Assembly (NCBI RefSeq): GCF_000373585.1
Contig: NZ_KB891884.1
Location: 72,452 to 136,451, forward strand
Direction: 5' to 3'
Source of the DNA: Streptomyces sp. MspMP-M5
GTDB taxonomy: Bacteria > Actinomycetota > Actinomycetes > Streptomycetales > Streptomycetaceae
Length of the DNA: 64,000 nucleotides
Every line of letters begins with the position of its first letter. Positions within the stretch are counted from its first letter, which is position 1. The position numbers and the translations under genes are program-made. Of this stretch, positions 10,383 through 18,914 are shown piece after piece. The notes under the pieces are model-generated. The model did not search any database and was not told where the DNA came from. It worked only from the letters and a program-made list of their open reading frames with translations.

Positions 10383-10396
10383 GTTTCACGTGAAAC
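10383..10396. other. parS: parS site
   Basis: Exact GTTTCACGTGAAAC just upstream of the permease gene, 31 bp from the next copy. Confidence 0.93.
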
Positions 10397-10402
10397 ATGG
10401 GT

Positions 10403-10438
10403 GCGGGGGCGGTGTTTCACGTGAAACACCGCCCCCGC
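10403..10438. terminator. 36-bp perfect palindrome containing parS, terminator-like
   Basis: Positions 10403-10420 are the exact reverse complement of 10421-10438, centred on parS and flanked by GCGGGGGCGGT / ACCGCCCCCGC arms. It lies 22 bp after the pirin stop codon on the minus strand, where a terminator is expected. With no spacer the hairpin loop must open a few central pairs. There is no U-tract. Confidence 0.7.
10414..10427. other. parS: parS site inside the 36-bp palindrome
   Basis: Exact GTTTCACGTGAAAC at the centre of the palindrome at 10403-10438. Confidence 0.93.
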
Positions 10439-10459
10439 GATCCCGCCTTCGGCGGCCGC

Positions 10460-11413
10460 TCAAAGCGCGTCGGCGGGAATCGTTCCCAGCCGGCCGGCCT
10501 GGAAGTCCTCGAAGGCTTGGGCCAGTTCGGCGTGGGTGTTCATCACGAACGGGCCGTAGTGCATCATCGGCTCACGGATCGGGAGCCCACCCAGCAGCAC
10601 CACCTCGAAGTTCGGGCTGCGCGACTCCTGACTCTCGTCGGCCCGGATCGTGAGGGCGTCCCCCTCGCCGAAAACGACCGCCTGCCCCATGTGGAACGGG
10701 CGGCCCTCAGCGCCGGCCGTGCCGCTTCCGGCCAGGGCGTAGGCGAGACCGTTGAAGTCCGCGCGCCAGGGCAGCGTCACCTCGGCCCCCGGGTTCACCG
10801 TCACATGCGCCATCGTGATGGGTGTGTGGGTGATGCCCGGCCCCTGGTGGCCGTCGAGGTCGCCGGCGATCAGCCGCAGCAGCGCACCGCCGTCGGCGGA
10901 GGTCAGCAGCTTGACCCTGCCGCCGCCGATGTCCTGGTAGCGCGGCGCCATCATCTTGTCGCTCTTCGGGAGGTTCACCCACAGCTGGAGGCCGTGGAAG
11001 AGGCCGCCCGACATGACCAGCGACTCCGGCGGCGCCTCGATGTGCAGCAGGCCGGAGCCCGCCGTCATCCACTGGGTGTCGCCGTCGTTGATGACCCCGC
11101 CGCCGCCGTGGGAGTCACGGTGCACGAACGTGCCGTCGATCAGATACGTCACGGTCTCGAAGCCGCGGTGCGGGTGCCAGGGCGTGCCCTTGGGCTCTCC
11201 GGGCGCGTACTCCACCTCGCCCATCTGATCCATCATGATGAACGGGTCGAGGTACTTGTAGGCGATCCCGGCGAAGGCGCGACGCACCGGGAAGCCCTCG
11301 CCCTCGAAGCCGCTCGGGGCGGTGGTGACGGCCAGCACGGGCCGGGTGCGCGCCCCGGCGGGTGCGGCCGCCCTCGGCAGGGTCAGCGGATTCTCTACGG
11401 TCACAGCGGGCAT
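10460..11413 (-). CDS. Pirin family protein
   Basis: 317 aa. The ATG at 11413 is preceded by a strong GAGGAGG; the frame extends further upstream without a better signal. The N-terminal cupin carries the pirin metal-site signature 'HPHRGFETVTYLIDG' and 'HRDSHG', then 'GSGLLHIEAPPE', followed by a second cupin-like C-terminal domain. Some bacterial pirins show quercetinase activity or regulate pyruvate dehydrogenase; this one cannot be assigned a substrate. A MarR-like inverted repeat lies 36 bp upstream of the start. Confidence 0.92.
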   Translation of the reverse strand: MPAVTVENPLTLPRAAAPAGARTRPVLAVTTAPSGFEGEGFPVRRAFAGIAYKYLDPFIMMDQMGEVEYAPGEPKGTPWHPHRGFETVTYLIDGTFVHRDSHGGGGVINDGDTQWMTAGSGLLHIEAPPESLVMSGGLFHGLQLWVNLPKSDKMMAPRYQDIGGGRVKLLTSADGGALLRLIAGDLDGHQGPGITHTPITMAHVTVNPGAEVTLPWRADFNGLAYALAGSGTAGAEGRPFHMGQAVVFGEGDALTIRADESQESRSPNFEVVLLGGLPIREPMMHYGPFVMNTHAELAQAFEDFQAGRLGTIPADAL

Positions 11414-11449
11414 GACGGCCTCCTCGGTCGTTCGCGCTTCAAACAAGTT

Positions 11450-11468
11450 AGTTGAAAGCTGAACAACT
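11450..11468 (-). promoter_or_regulatory. Possible MarR-type operator upstream of pirin
   Basis: Inverted repeat AGTTG-9 nt-CAACT in the pirin promoter region. The half-sites resemble operators of MarR-family redox regulators, which often control pirin genes. No cognate regulator is seen nearby. Confidence 0.4.
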
Positions 11469-11617
11469 GGCAAGGCGTGCGGCATTCCCGTATCGACCCG
11501 ACGGACATGCCCGCAGGTCAGCGAGAGGAAGAGGAAGAAAGGGCGAGCCGGCGAGGAGAGGGGCGGACGCGGCGGCTCACCCCGTAGTCACCGCCAGCCG
11601 GCGTGACGCAAGGGCGG

Positions 11618-12088
11618 CTAGCCGTACATCCGGCGCATCGCGAAGTCGACCATCTGCTCCACGGCCTTGGCGTCGAAGACCATCCGGTGGTCGCCCTCCA
11701 TGTCGAGGACGAAGCCGTAGCCGGTCGGCAGCAGGTCGAGCACCTCGGCACCGGTGATCACGAAGTACTTGGACTCCTTGCCCGCGTACCGGCGCAGCTC
11801 CTTGAGCGAGGTGAACATCGGGATCACCGGCTGCTGGGTGTTGTGCAGCGCCAGGAAGCCGGGGTTGTCACCGCGCGGGCAGTAGACCTTGGAGGTCGAG
11901 AAGATGCCCTGGAAGTCCTCGGCCGACATCGAACCGGTCGTGAAGGCCCGCACCGCGTCGGCGAGCGAGGGCGGGGACGGCTCGGGATACAGCGGCTGCT
12001 CGCCGTAGCCCCCGGGGGCCGGTTGCTGCGGCGGGGGCGGCGCTCCGTACTGCTGGCCGGCACCCGCGTTCTGGTCGTAGCCGTACAT
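11618..12088 (-). CDS. SseB family protein
   Basis: 156 aa. A Gly/Tyr/Pro/Gln-rich start (about residues 1-40) is followed by an SseB N-terminal-like domain ('PGFLALHNTQQPVIPMFTS', 'ITGAEVLDLLPTGYGFVLD') ending in 'RRMYG'. SseB domains occur in enhancer and type VII-associated proteins; the molecular role of the streptomycete members is unknown. Single gene, transcribed away from the acyl-CoA dehydrogenase at 12279. Confidence 0.8.
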   Translation of the reverse strand: MYGYDQNAGAGQQYGAPPPPQQPAPGGYGEQPLYPEPSPPSLADAVRAFTTGSMSAEDFQGIFSTSKVYCPRGDNPGFLALHNTQQPVIPMFTSLKELRRYAGKESKYFVITGAEVLDLLPTGYGFVLDMEGDHRMVFDAKAVEQMVDFAMRRMYG

Positions 12089-12163
12089 GCGCCACAGCGT
12101 ACTGATTCGGGCCGGTGCGGGGGGACGCTCGTCACAGATCGGCCGTAAGGGGTTGCTTCTTAT

Positions 12164-12175
12164 TACCGGTGGGTA
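12164..12175. promoter_or_regulatory. Possible operator upstream of acyl-CoA dehydrogenase
   Basis: TACC-GGTG-GGTA, an inverted repeat within TTACCGGTGGGTAGC, about 105 bp before the dehydrogenase start. The form fits a small palindromic repressor site for beta-oxidation genes; the regulator is unknown. Confidence 0.35.
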
Positions 12176-12278
12176 GCATCATCGGAGCTACTTGCTGGTA
12201 TTGCGTATCGAGGTCCCTTCCTCGCGTCGAGGTCTTCCTCGTACAGAGGCCCTCCCGAACCCTTACGGAGCCGTACCC

Positions 12279-14105
12279 ATGGGGCACTACAAGTCGAATC
12301 TCCGCGACATCGAGTTCAACCTCTTCGAGGTGTTCGGCCGTGACAGCGTGTACGGCACCGGACCGTTCGCGGAGATGGACGTCGACACCGCCAAGAGCGT
12401 GCTCTCCGAGATCGCCCGTCTCTCGGAGAACGAGCTGGCCGATTCCTACGCCGACGCCGACCGGAACCCCCCGGTCTTCGACCCGGACACCAACACCGCG
12501 CCGGTGCCGGACACCTTCAAGAAGAGCTACCAGGCGTACATGGACGCCGAGTGGTGGCGGCTGGGCATCCCGGAGGAGATCGGCGGCACCACGACGCCGC
12601 GTTCCCTGCTGTGGGCCTTCGCCGAGTCCATCCTGGGCTCGAACCCCGCCGTGTGGATGTACGCCTCCGGCCCGGCCTTTGCGGGCGTGCTCTTCGAGGA
12701 GGGCACGGAGCAGCAGAAGCACATCGCCAAGGTCGCCACGGAGAAGGGCTGGGGCTCCACCATGGTGCTGACCGAGCCCGACGCGGGTTCGGACGTGGGC
12801 GCCGGCCGCACCAAGGCGGTCAAGCAGGAGGACGGCTCCTGGCACATCGAGGGTGTGAAGCGCTTCATCACCTCCGGTGAGCACGACATGGCGGAGAACA
12901 TCCTCCACTACGTCCTCGCCCGCCCCGAGGGCCACGGCCCCGGCACCAAGGGCCTCTCCCTCTTCCTCGTGCCGAAGTACGAGTTCGACTTCGAGACCGG
13001 TGAGCTGGGCGAGCGCAACGGCGTCTACGCCACCAACGTCGAGCACAAGATGGGCCTGAAGGCGTCCAACACCTGCGAGATGACCTTCGGCGACCGCCAC
13101 CCCGCCAAGGGCTGGCTCATCGGCGAGAAGCACGACGGCATCCGCCAGATGTTCCGGATCATCGAGTTCGCGCGGATGATGGTCGGCACCAAGGCCATAG
13201 CCACCCTCTCGACCGGCTACCTCAACGCCCTGGAGTACGCCAAGGAGCGCGTGCAGGGCGCGGACCTGGCGGCGTTCACGGACAAGGCCGCCCCGCGCGT
13301 CACCATCACCCACCACCCCGACGTGCGCCGCTCCCTGATGACGCAGAAGGCGTACGCCGAGGGCATGCGCGCCCTGGTGCTCTACACCGCCACCGTCCAG
13401 GACGAGATCCTCGTCAAGGAGGCCGCGGGCGAGGACGCCTCCGCCGCGCACGCGCTGAACGACCTCCTGCTGCCGATCGTCAAGGGCTACGGCTCGGAGC
13501 GGTCCTACGAGCAGCTGGCCCAGTCGCTGCAGACCTTCGGCGGCTCCGGCTACCTCCAGGAGTACCCGATCGAGCAGTACATCCGGGACTCCAAGATCGA
13601 CACCCTCTACGAGGGCACCACCGCCATCCAGGGCCAGGACTTCTTCTTCCGGAAGATCGTCCGCAACCAGGGCGCCGCGCTGACCGAGCTGGCCGGGACC
13701 ATCAAGGCGTTCCTGGCCGACGGCGAGGGCGGCGCCGAACTGGAGCAGGCCCGCGGTGAGCTGGCCAAGGCCGCCGAGGCCCTGGAGGCGATCGTCGGCG
13801 CCATGCTGACCGATCTCGCCGCCACGGAGCAGGACGTCAAGTCCATCTACAAGGTCGGTCTGAACACCACCCGCCTCCTGATGGCCTCCGGTGACGTCGT
13901 CGTCGGCTACCTGCTCCTGAAGGGCGCCGCGGTGGCCGCCGCGAAGCTGGCCGACGCGTCGTCGAAGGACAAGCCGTTCTACGAGGGCAAGATCGCCGCG
14001 GCGAAGTTCTTCGCGCAGAACGTCCTGCCGGGCGTGGCGCTCCAGCGCACGCTGGCCGAGTCCATCGACCAGTCCCTGATGGAGCTCGACGAGGCCGCGT
14101 TCTGA
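12279..14105 (+). CDS. Acyl-CoA dehydrogenase (large, FadE5-type)
   Basis: 608 aa FAD flavoenzyme catalysing the first, alpha-beta-desaturating step of beta-oxidation. The length and the start [19 protein letters not shown] match the long acyl-CoA dehydrogenases typified by mycobacterial FadE5. FAD-binding motifs are '[13 protein letters not shown]' and '[10 protein letters not shown]'. The signature '[25 protein letters not shown]' (shown only in part: [12 protein letters not shown]) contains the presumptive catalytic glutamate, and a long helical C-terminal extension follows. The upstream frame to 12192 lacks a ribosome site. Monocistronic, followed by a strong terminator. Confidence 0.93.
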   Translation: MGHYKSNLRDIEFNLFEVFGRDSVYGTGPFAEMDVDTAKSVLSEIARLSENELADSYADADRNPPVFDPDTNTAPVPDTFKKSYQAYMDAEWWRLGIPEEIGGTTTPRSLLWAFAESILGSNPAVWMYASGPAFAGVLFEEGTEQQKHIAKVATEKGWGSTMVLTEPDAGSDVGAGRTKAVKQEDGSWHIEGVKRFITSGEHDMAENILHYVLARPEGHGPGTKGLSLFLVPKYEFDFETGELGERNGVYATNVEHKMGLKASNTCEMTFGDRHPAKGWLIGEKHDGIRQMFRIIEFARMMVGTKAIATLSTGYLNALEYAKERVQGADLAAFTDKAAPRVTITHHPDVRRSLMTQKAYAEGMRALVLYTATVQDEILVKEAAGEDASAAHALNDLLLPIVKGYGSERSYEQLAQSLQTFGGSGYLQEYPIEQYIRDSKIDTLYEGTTAIQGQDFFFRKIVRNQGAALTELAGTIKAFLADGEGGAELEQARGELAKAAEALEAIVGAMLTDLAATEQDVKSIYKVGLNTTRLLMASGDVVVGYLLLKGAAVAAAKLADASSKDKPFYEGKIAAAKFFAQNVLPGVALQRTLAESIDQSLMELDEAAF

Positions 14106-14408
14106 GCCTCCGCTGAGTCCTGACGGTCCGGGAGCTGTTCCCGGACCGTCACGGCGTTCTCACAAACCTCTCAGAATCACTGCCCACACTGAAGGTGCCC
14201 GCCTCTCTTCCCCCGGGGAGGCGGGCGCCGTCGTGCCGGGGCGACCGAGGCGGACGAGTCCGGCGAGGCGCGTGCGGCCGAGTGGGACGGGGAATCGCGC
14301 GCTCCGGCGGCACATCCGCTCCGCGTTGGGGAAATCGTGGCCGGAAGGCAATGGAGTCGCCCCCCATGGGCACGCGGAAGAGCGGAGTTGGCTCCTTATG
14401 CTGAATCC
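14106..14408. other. Intergenic region with terminator
   Basis: About 300 bases. It contains the terminator at 14121-14151 and the aminopeptidase leader. Nothing else is recognisable. Confidence 0.6.
14121..14151 (+). terminator. Terminator after acyl-CoA dehydrogenase
   Basis: Perfect 13-bp stem TGACGGTCCGGGA / TCCCGGACCGTCA with a 5-nt loop, 15 bp past the stop codon. Confidence 0.85.
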
Positions 14409-15704
14409 ATGACCAACTCCGCCCGCTTCGACCGCGGCCACACCGACGACCTGATGTCCTTCCTCGCCGCCAGCCCGTCGCCGTACCACGCGGTGGCGAA
14501 CGCGGCGGAGCGGCTGGAGAAGGCCGGCTTCCGGCAGGTGGCGGAGACCGATGCCTGGGACGACCGGAGCGGCGGACGCTATGTGCTGCGCGGCGGCGCG
14601 ATCATCGCCTGGTACGTGCCCGAGGGCGCAACGCCTGCGACCCCGTACCGCATCGTCGGGGCGCACACCGACTCTCCCAACCTCCGCGTCAAACCGATCC
14701 CGGACACCGGTTCCCGCGGCTGGCGGCAGATCGCCGTCGAGATCTACGGCGGGACGCTCCTCAACACCTGGCTCGACCGCGACCTGGGGCTCAGCGGCCG
14801 GGTGACGCTGAGCGGCGGCGGCAACCGGCTGGTCAACGTGGACCGGCCGCTGCTGCGGGTGCCGCAGTTGGCCGTGCACCTGGACCGGTCGGTGAACACC
14901 GACGGTCTCAAACTCGACAAGCAGCGCCATATGACGCCGATCTGGGGGCTGGGCGAGGTCGCCGAGGGCGATCTGATCGCGTTCATCGCGGAGGAGATCG
15001 GCGTCCCGGCCACGGAGATCAAGGGCTGGGATCTGATGGTGCACAGCGTGGAACCACCCGCCTATCTCGGCCGCGACCGCGAACTGGTCGCCGGGCCACG
15101 GATGGACAACCTGCTGTCCGTGCACGCCGGTACGGCCGCGCTCGCCGCCGCGGCCACCGCCGGCAGCCGGCTCACCAGCATCCCGGTCCTCGCCGCCTTC
15201 GACCACGAGGAGAACGGCAGCCAGTCGGACACCGGCGCGGACGGCCCGCTGCTCGGCACGGTGCTGGAGCGTTCGGTCTTCGCCCGCGGCGGCACCTACG
15301 AGGACCGGGCGCGGGCCTTCGCCGGCACCATCTGCCTGTCGTCGGACACCGGGCACGCCGTGCACCCCAACTACAGCGACCGGCACGAGCCGGGACACCA
15401 CCCGATGCCCAACGGCGGGCCGATCCTCAAGGTCAACGTCAACCAGCGGTACGCCACCGATGGCAGCGGCCGGGCGGTGTTCGCCGCGGCCTGCGAACGG
15501 GCCGGTGTGCCGTGGCAGTCCTTCGTGTCGCACAACTCGATGCCGTGCGGCACCACGATCGGCCCGATCACCGCCGCCCGGCACGGCATCCAGACCGTGG
15601 ACATCGGCGTCGCGATCCTGTCCATGCACTCGGCCCGCGAACTGTGCGGCGCCCAGGACCCGTACCTGTTGGCGAACGCCCTGACGGCCTTCCTGGAGAG
15701 CTGA
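14409..15704 (+). CDS. apeB: M18 family aminopeptidase
   Basis: 431 aa cytosolic zinc aminopeptidase of the aspartyl-aminopeptidase type. The metal and catalytic motifs are present in order: 'GAHTDSPNLRVKP', 'RMDNLLSVH', 'FDHEENGSQSDTGADG', 'SSDTGHAVHPNYSDRH', 'MPCGTTIGPI' and 'SMHSARELCG'. The ATG at 14409 begins MTNSARFDRG; the extension to 14337 is arginine-rich and unlikely. The stop codon is separated by one base from the TTG start of the AfsR-like gene, so the two are probably co-transcribed and coupled. Confidence 0.95.
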   Translation: MTNSARFDRGHTDDLMSFLAASPSPYHAVANAAERLEKAGFRQVAETDAWDDRSGGRYVLRGGAIIAWYVPEGATPATPYRIVGAHTDSPNLRVKPIPDTGSRGWRQIAVEIYGGTLLNTWLDRDLGLSGRVTLSGGGNRLVNVDRPLLRVPQLAVHLDRSVNTDGLKLDKQRHMTPIWGLGEVAEGDLIAFIAEEIGVPATEIKGWDLMVHSVEPPAYLGRDRELVAGPRMDNLLSVHAGTAALAAAATAGSRLTSIPVLAAFDHEENGSQSDTGADGPLLGTVLERSVFARGGTYEDRARAFAGTICLSSDTGHAVHPNYSDRHEPGHHPMPNGGPILKVNVNQRYATDGSGRAVFAAACERAGVPWQSFVSHNSMPCGTTIGPITAARHGIQTVDIGVAILSMHSARELCGAQDPYLLANALTAFLES

Positions 15705-15705
15705 G

Positions 15706-17670
15706 TTGGAATTCTCGCTGCTCGGCCCGATCTCCGTGACGAGCGGTTCCGGGGAGCTGCCGCTCGGGCCCGCGAAACGGCGCAGTGTGCTGGCACTGCT
15801 GCTTCTGCAGCCCAACACGACCGTCCCACTGGAGCAGTTGATCGACTCCTTGTGGGAGGACGAACCACCCGAGCACGCCCGCACGGTCGTGCAGGGACAT
15901 GTCTCGCGGCTGCGCGCCACGCTGGCCGCGGGCGGCGCAGAGGCGTACGGCATCGAGCTGGCCACCCACGGCTCGGCCTATCTGCTGCGGCTTCCGGAGG
16001 AGCTGATCGACGCCCACCGGTTCGGTGAGCTGGTCGCGCTGGCCCGTCCGGAGGCCGCACCGGGCGATGCGGTGCCGCTGCTGCGCGAGGCGCTGGGGCT
16101 GTGGCGCGGGCCCGCGCTGACCGGCACGGTCACCAGCCCGCCCTTCGCGGCCGCCGCGCACGCTCTGGAGGAGCGCCGGCTCTCCGCGGTCGAGGCGCTC
16201 GCCCGGGCCTACGGCGCGCTCGGCGAGCAGGAACAGGCCGCGGCCCTGCTGTACTCCGCGGCCGTCAACCACCCGCTGCGGGAGGGACTGATCGCCGCGC
16301 TGATGCGGGCGCTGTTCCGGACGGGACGGCAGTCCGACGCGCTGGAGTGGTACCACCGCACCCGGCGGCTGCTCAGCGAGGAGCTGGGCGTCGATCCGGG
16401 TGAGCGGCTGCGTGCGGCGTACGAGGAGATCCTGCGGGCGGAGGCCACGGACCGGGGCCGGAAGCCCGCGGAGCCGGCACGCGGCGGCAAGGGCGCTCCG
16501 GCCGACGAGCCCGCGTTTCACGTGAAACATCGCAGCGACGCGCCGTCCGCCGATGAAGGGCGGTCGGGCACGGCGACGGGGGCGGAGCCCGTCCGCGGCA
16601 AGGCCGGTACGGCACCGCGGCTGCTGCCCCGGCCCCCCGCCCGCTTCCTGGGACGCGAGGGCCAACTGAACGCCCTGACCGAGGCGTTGGCGGACCGTAC
16701 GACCGGGGAGAGCCCGCTGGCGGTGGTCGCGGGCCCCGCCGGGGTCGGCAAAACCGCCTGCGCCGTGCAGTGGGCGCATCTGCACGCGGGTGCCTTCCCC
16801 GACGGGCAGCTCTTCGCCGATCTGCGCGGCTTCGGCGAGGGCGACGAGGCGGCACCGGCCGAGGTCCTGCGCGACTTCCTGCAGGCGCTCGGGACACCGC
16901 CGGAGCGGGTGCCCAACTCCGCCCAGGCCGCCTCGGCGCTGTTCCGCTCGCTGGTAGCCGACCGCCGGCTGCTGGTCGTGCTGGACAACGCACGGAGTTC
17001 GGCGCAGGTGCGGCCGCTGCTGCCCGGTGGCCCGCACTGCGCCACGGTCGTCACCAGCCGCAGCCGGCTGGACGGACTGGTGGCCACGGACTGTGCCCGG
17101 CCGGTGGGCCTCCAGGCCCTCGGCCACGAGGAGGGCGTGGCGCTGCTCGGGGCCATGCTCGGGTCGGAGCGGGTCGCGGAGGACCCGGCCGCGGCCCGGG
17201 AACTGGTGGACCTGTGCGACGGGTTGCCGCTGGCGCTGCGGGCCGCGGCCGCGCAGCTGACCGCCCGACCGCGCTGGCGGCTGGCCAGGCTGGCCTCGGC
17301 GCTGCGCGACGAGCGGCGGCGACTGGCGCTGCTGTCGGCGGAGGACACCGGGATCGCGGCGGCGCTGCGGATGTCCGTCGCCCGGCTGTCCGCGGACGAC
17401 GCGCGGCTGCTCCGGACGTTGGCGAACAGTCCCGATGGCCATCTCAACGCGTCGGCGGCCGCGGCGCTCGCCGGGTACGACCAGGAACGCACCCAGGATG
17501 CGCTCGAACGGCTCGCGGATATGCACCTGGTGGACGAGGAGGCCACCGATGTCTACACCATCAGCACCCTGACCCAGCTGTTCGCCCGGGACGAGGGCGG
17601 GGACGGCGCACGTCGGGGGGAGAGCGGCGACGGAACGGAGCCCGGTGGCCCGGGCGGTGGGGCCGGCTGA
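15706..17670 (+). CDS. AfsR/SARP-type regulator with NB-ARC domain, lacking TPR region
   Basis: 654 aa from a TTG start one base after the aminopeptidase stop. It has a winged-helix DNA-binding domain (about 1-90, 'LLGPISVTSGSGELPLGPAKRR'-type start, abbreviated here as LLGPISVTSG), a bacterial transcriptional activation domain (about 95-245), a linker, and an NB-ARC ATPase (about 310-600) with P-loop GPAGVGKTA near 344 and 'LLVVLDNARSSAQVRPLL'. The family namesake AfsR is about 990 aa with a C-terminal TPR sensor. Here the chain ends after the winged-helix part of NB-ARC in a Gly-rich tail, so signal input must differ. A perfect parS in the linker DNA encodes Phe-His-Val-Lys-His at residues 271-275. 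Confidence 0.88.
   Translation: MEFSLLGPISVTSGSGELPLGPAKRRSVLALLLLQPNTTVPLEQLIDSLWEDEPPEHARTVVQGHVSRLRATLAAGGAEAYGIELATHGSAYLLRLPEELIDAHRFGELVALARPEAAPGDAVPLLREALGLWRGPALTGTVTSPPFAAAAHALEERRLSAVEALARAYGALGEQEQAAALLYSAAVNHPLREGLIAALMRALFRTGRQSDALEWYHRTRRLLSEELGVDPGERLRAAYEEILRAEATDRGRKPAEPARGGKGAPADEPAFHVKHRSDAPSADEGRSGTATGAEPVRGKAGTAPRLLPRPPARFLGREGQLNALTEALADRTTGESPLAVVAGPAGVGKTACAVQWAHLHAGAFPDGQLFADLRGFGEGDEAAPAEVLRDFLQALGTPPERVPNSAQAASALFRSLVADRRLLVVLDNARSSAQVRPLLPGGPHCATVVTSRSRLDGLVATDCARPVGLQALGHEEGVALLGAMLGSERVAEDPAAARELVDLCDGLPLALRAAAAQLTARPRWRLARLASALRDERRRLALLSAEDTGIAAALRMSVARLSADDARLLRTLANSPDGHLNASAAAALAGYDQERTQDALERLADMHLVDEEATDVYTISTLTQLFARDEGGDGARRGESGDGTEPGGPGGGAG
16515..16528. 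other. parS: parS site inside a coding sequence
   Basis: Exact GTTTCACGTGAAAC within the AfsR-like gene, in the segment encoding the inter-domain linker (residues 270-275, AFHVKH). It is the only intragenic copy in the window. Confidence 0.93.
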
Positions 17671-17831
17671 GCGCCGCCACCGCCCGGGGCGGGCGTTAGG
17701 CAGGCGTTAGTCGGACGGCAGCGGCGCTCGGCAGTCTTGTGACAGACCACAGGACAGACCGGGCCGGGCCGACCACACCGGGCCGGACCGCGGAGCGCTC
17801 CCCAGCCTCCGCCGACCGGGGGAGACCGGAT

Positions 17832-18620
17832 ATGCCACGCACCGACGCCACCGCCGCCCGTCCCGCCCGCACGGCCCGCCGTCGTACGCTGCGGCTCGCC
17901 GCGGCCGGGCTGACCGCCCTCGCCGCGCTCACCCTCACCGCCTGCGGCCAGGACAACCCGCTCAAGACCAGCGACGCCAAGCCGTTCAACCCGGCTCCGC
18001 AGGACTCCGAGGACCCGGCGGCCAACAATGCGCACGCCGGGAAGGGCGACGGCGGCTCGGCGGAGAAGGGTGACGGCGGTTCGGCGGGCAAGGGCGGCAC
18101 CGTCGTCACCGAGAGCGCGGCCGGCGGCGGAAAGCACGCCTCCACGGGCGGTGCGGGCCGGCCCGGCGCCGGCAAGGGCCAGGGCTCCGGTGCCCGGCGG
18201 ACCGCCTGCGACGCCGCCAGGATCCGCATCGTGGCGAAGCCGCTGACCCGCCCGATCAACCATCTGCTGCTGCAGGCGACCAACACCTCCGGCGCCACCT
18301 GCGATCTCTACGCCTACCCCTACCTGCGGTTCGACGACGCCCAGGCGCCGCTGGCCGAGATGCCGGACAGCAAGCCGCAGGCGGTGGTCACCCTGGCGCC
18401 GGGGGAGTCCGGCTACGCCGGGGTGCTGCTGTCCGGCGCCGACGGGGGCGAGCACGGCCGCAAGGCGACCTCGCTGTCCGTCTACCTCGCCGGCCGGGAC
18501 GGCCAGGGGAGCGTCGGCGGCCCGGCGACGGTGGCGCTGCCCGGCGGCTCGGCGTACCTCGACGACAACGCGCGGGTCTCGTACTGGCAGACGGACCCGA
18601 GCACCGCCGCCTCCTGGTAA
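17832..18620 (+). CDS. DUF4232 lipoprotein
   Basis: 262 aa. The ATG at 17832 follows GGGGGAGA. A twin-arginine-rich N-terminus and hydrophobic core end in the lipobox LTAC, with the lipidated cysteine at residue 38. Residues 60-130 are a Gly/Lys/Ser-rich linker with repeated 'KGDGGSA', followed by a DUF4232 domain (about 135-255: 'CDAARIRIVAKP', 'ATNTSGATCDLYAYP', two cysteines spaced as in the family). It is anchored outside the membrane; function unknown. It is a paralogue of the lipoprotein at 21057. The start at 17739 would bury the signal peptide. Confidence 0.85.
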   Translation: MPRTDATAARPARTARRRTLRLAAAGLTALAALTLTACGQDNPLKTSDAKPFNPAPQDSEDPAANNAHAGKGDGGSAEKGDGGSAGKGGTVVTESAAGGGKHASTGGAGRPGAGKGQGSGARRTACDAARIRIVAKPLTRPINHLLLQATNTSGATCDLYAYPYLRFDDAQAPLAEMPDSKPQAVVTLAPGESGYAGVLLSGADGGEHGRKATSLSVYLAGRDGQGSVGGPATVALPGGSAYLDDNARVSYWQTDPSTAASW

Positions 18621-18655
18621 TCCGGACCGCCGCCCGACGGCGGTCCCCCGAAGCA

Positions 18656-18684
18656 GGGCGCCCGCAACTCCCCCGCGGGCGCCC
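18656..18684 (+). terminator. Terminator after DUF4232 lipoprotein
   Basis: Perfect 10-bp stem GGGCGCCCGC / GCGGGCGCCC followed by TTTCTC, 35 bp after the stop codon. Confidence 0.82.
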
Positions 18685-18914
18685 TTTCTCCTGCCGGCGC
18701 TGTCCCGTCATGTCCCACGCGGCCCTTGCCGGTGTCCCGAAATCGCCCGCCCTCCAGCACATTTCCGCAGGTCAAAGGCTTTCGGGAGAGGAAGTACGTC
18801 CCACGGTGCGGAGAATGGCGGCCGCCCGGCCGCAGACCGCCCCACCATGGTCTCCGTCGCCGCGAGCCGATCACGCCAGCGGCACAGGAACCGAGGGCGC
18901 GGAGGGCACCGGGC

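Noticed and set aside
9142..10398. Longer start for the AI-2E permease
   Set aside because: It would translate the parS palindrome as the N-terminus; the GTG at 10299 is more sensible.
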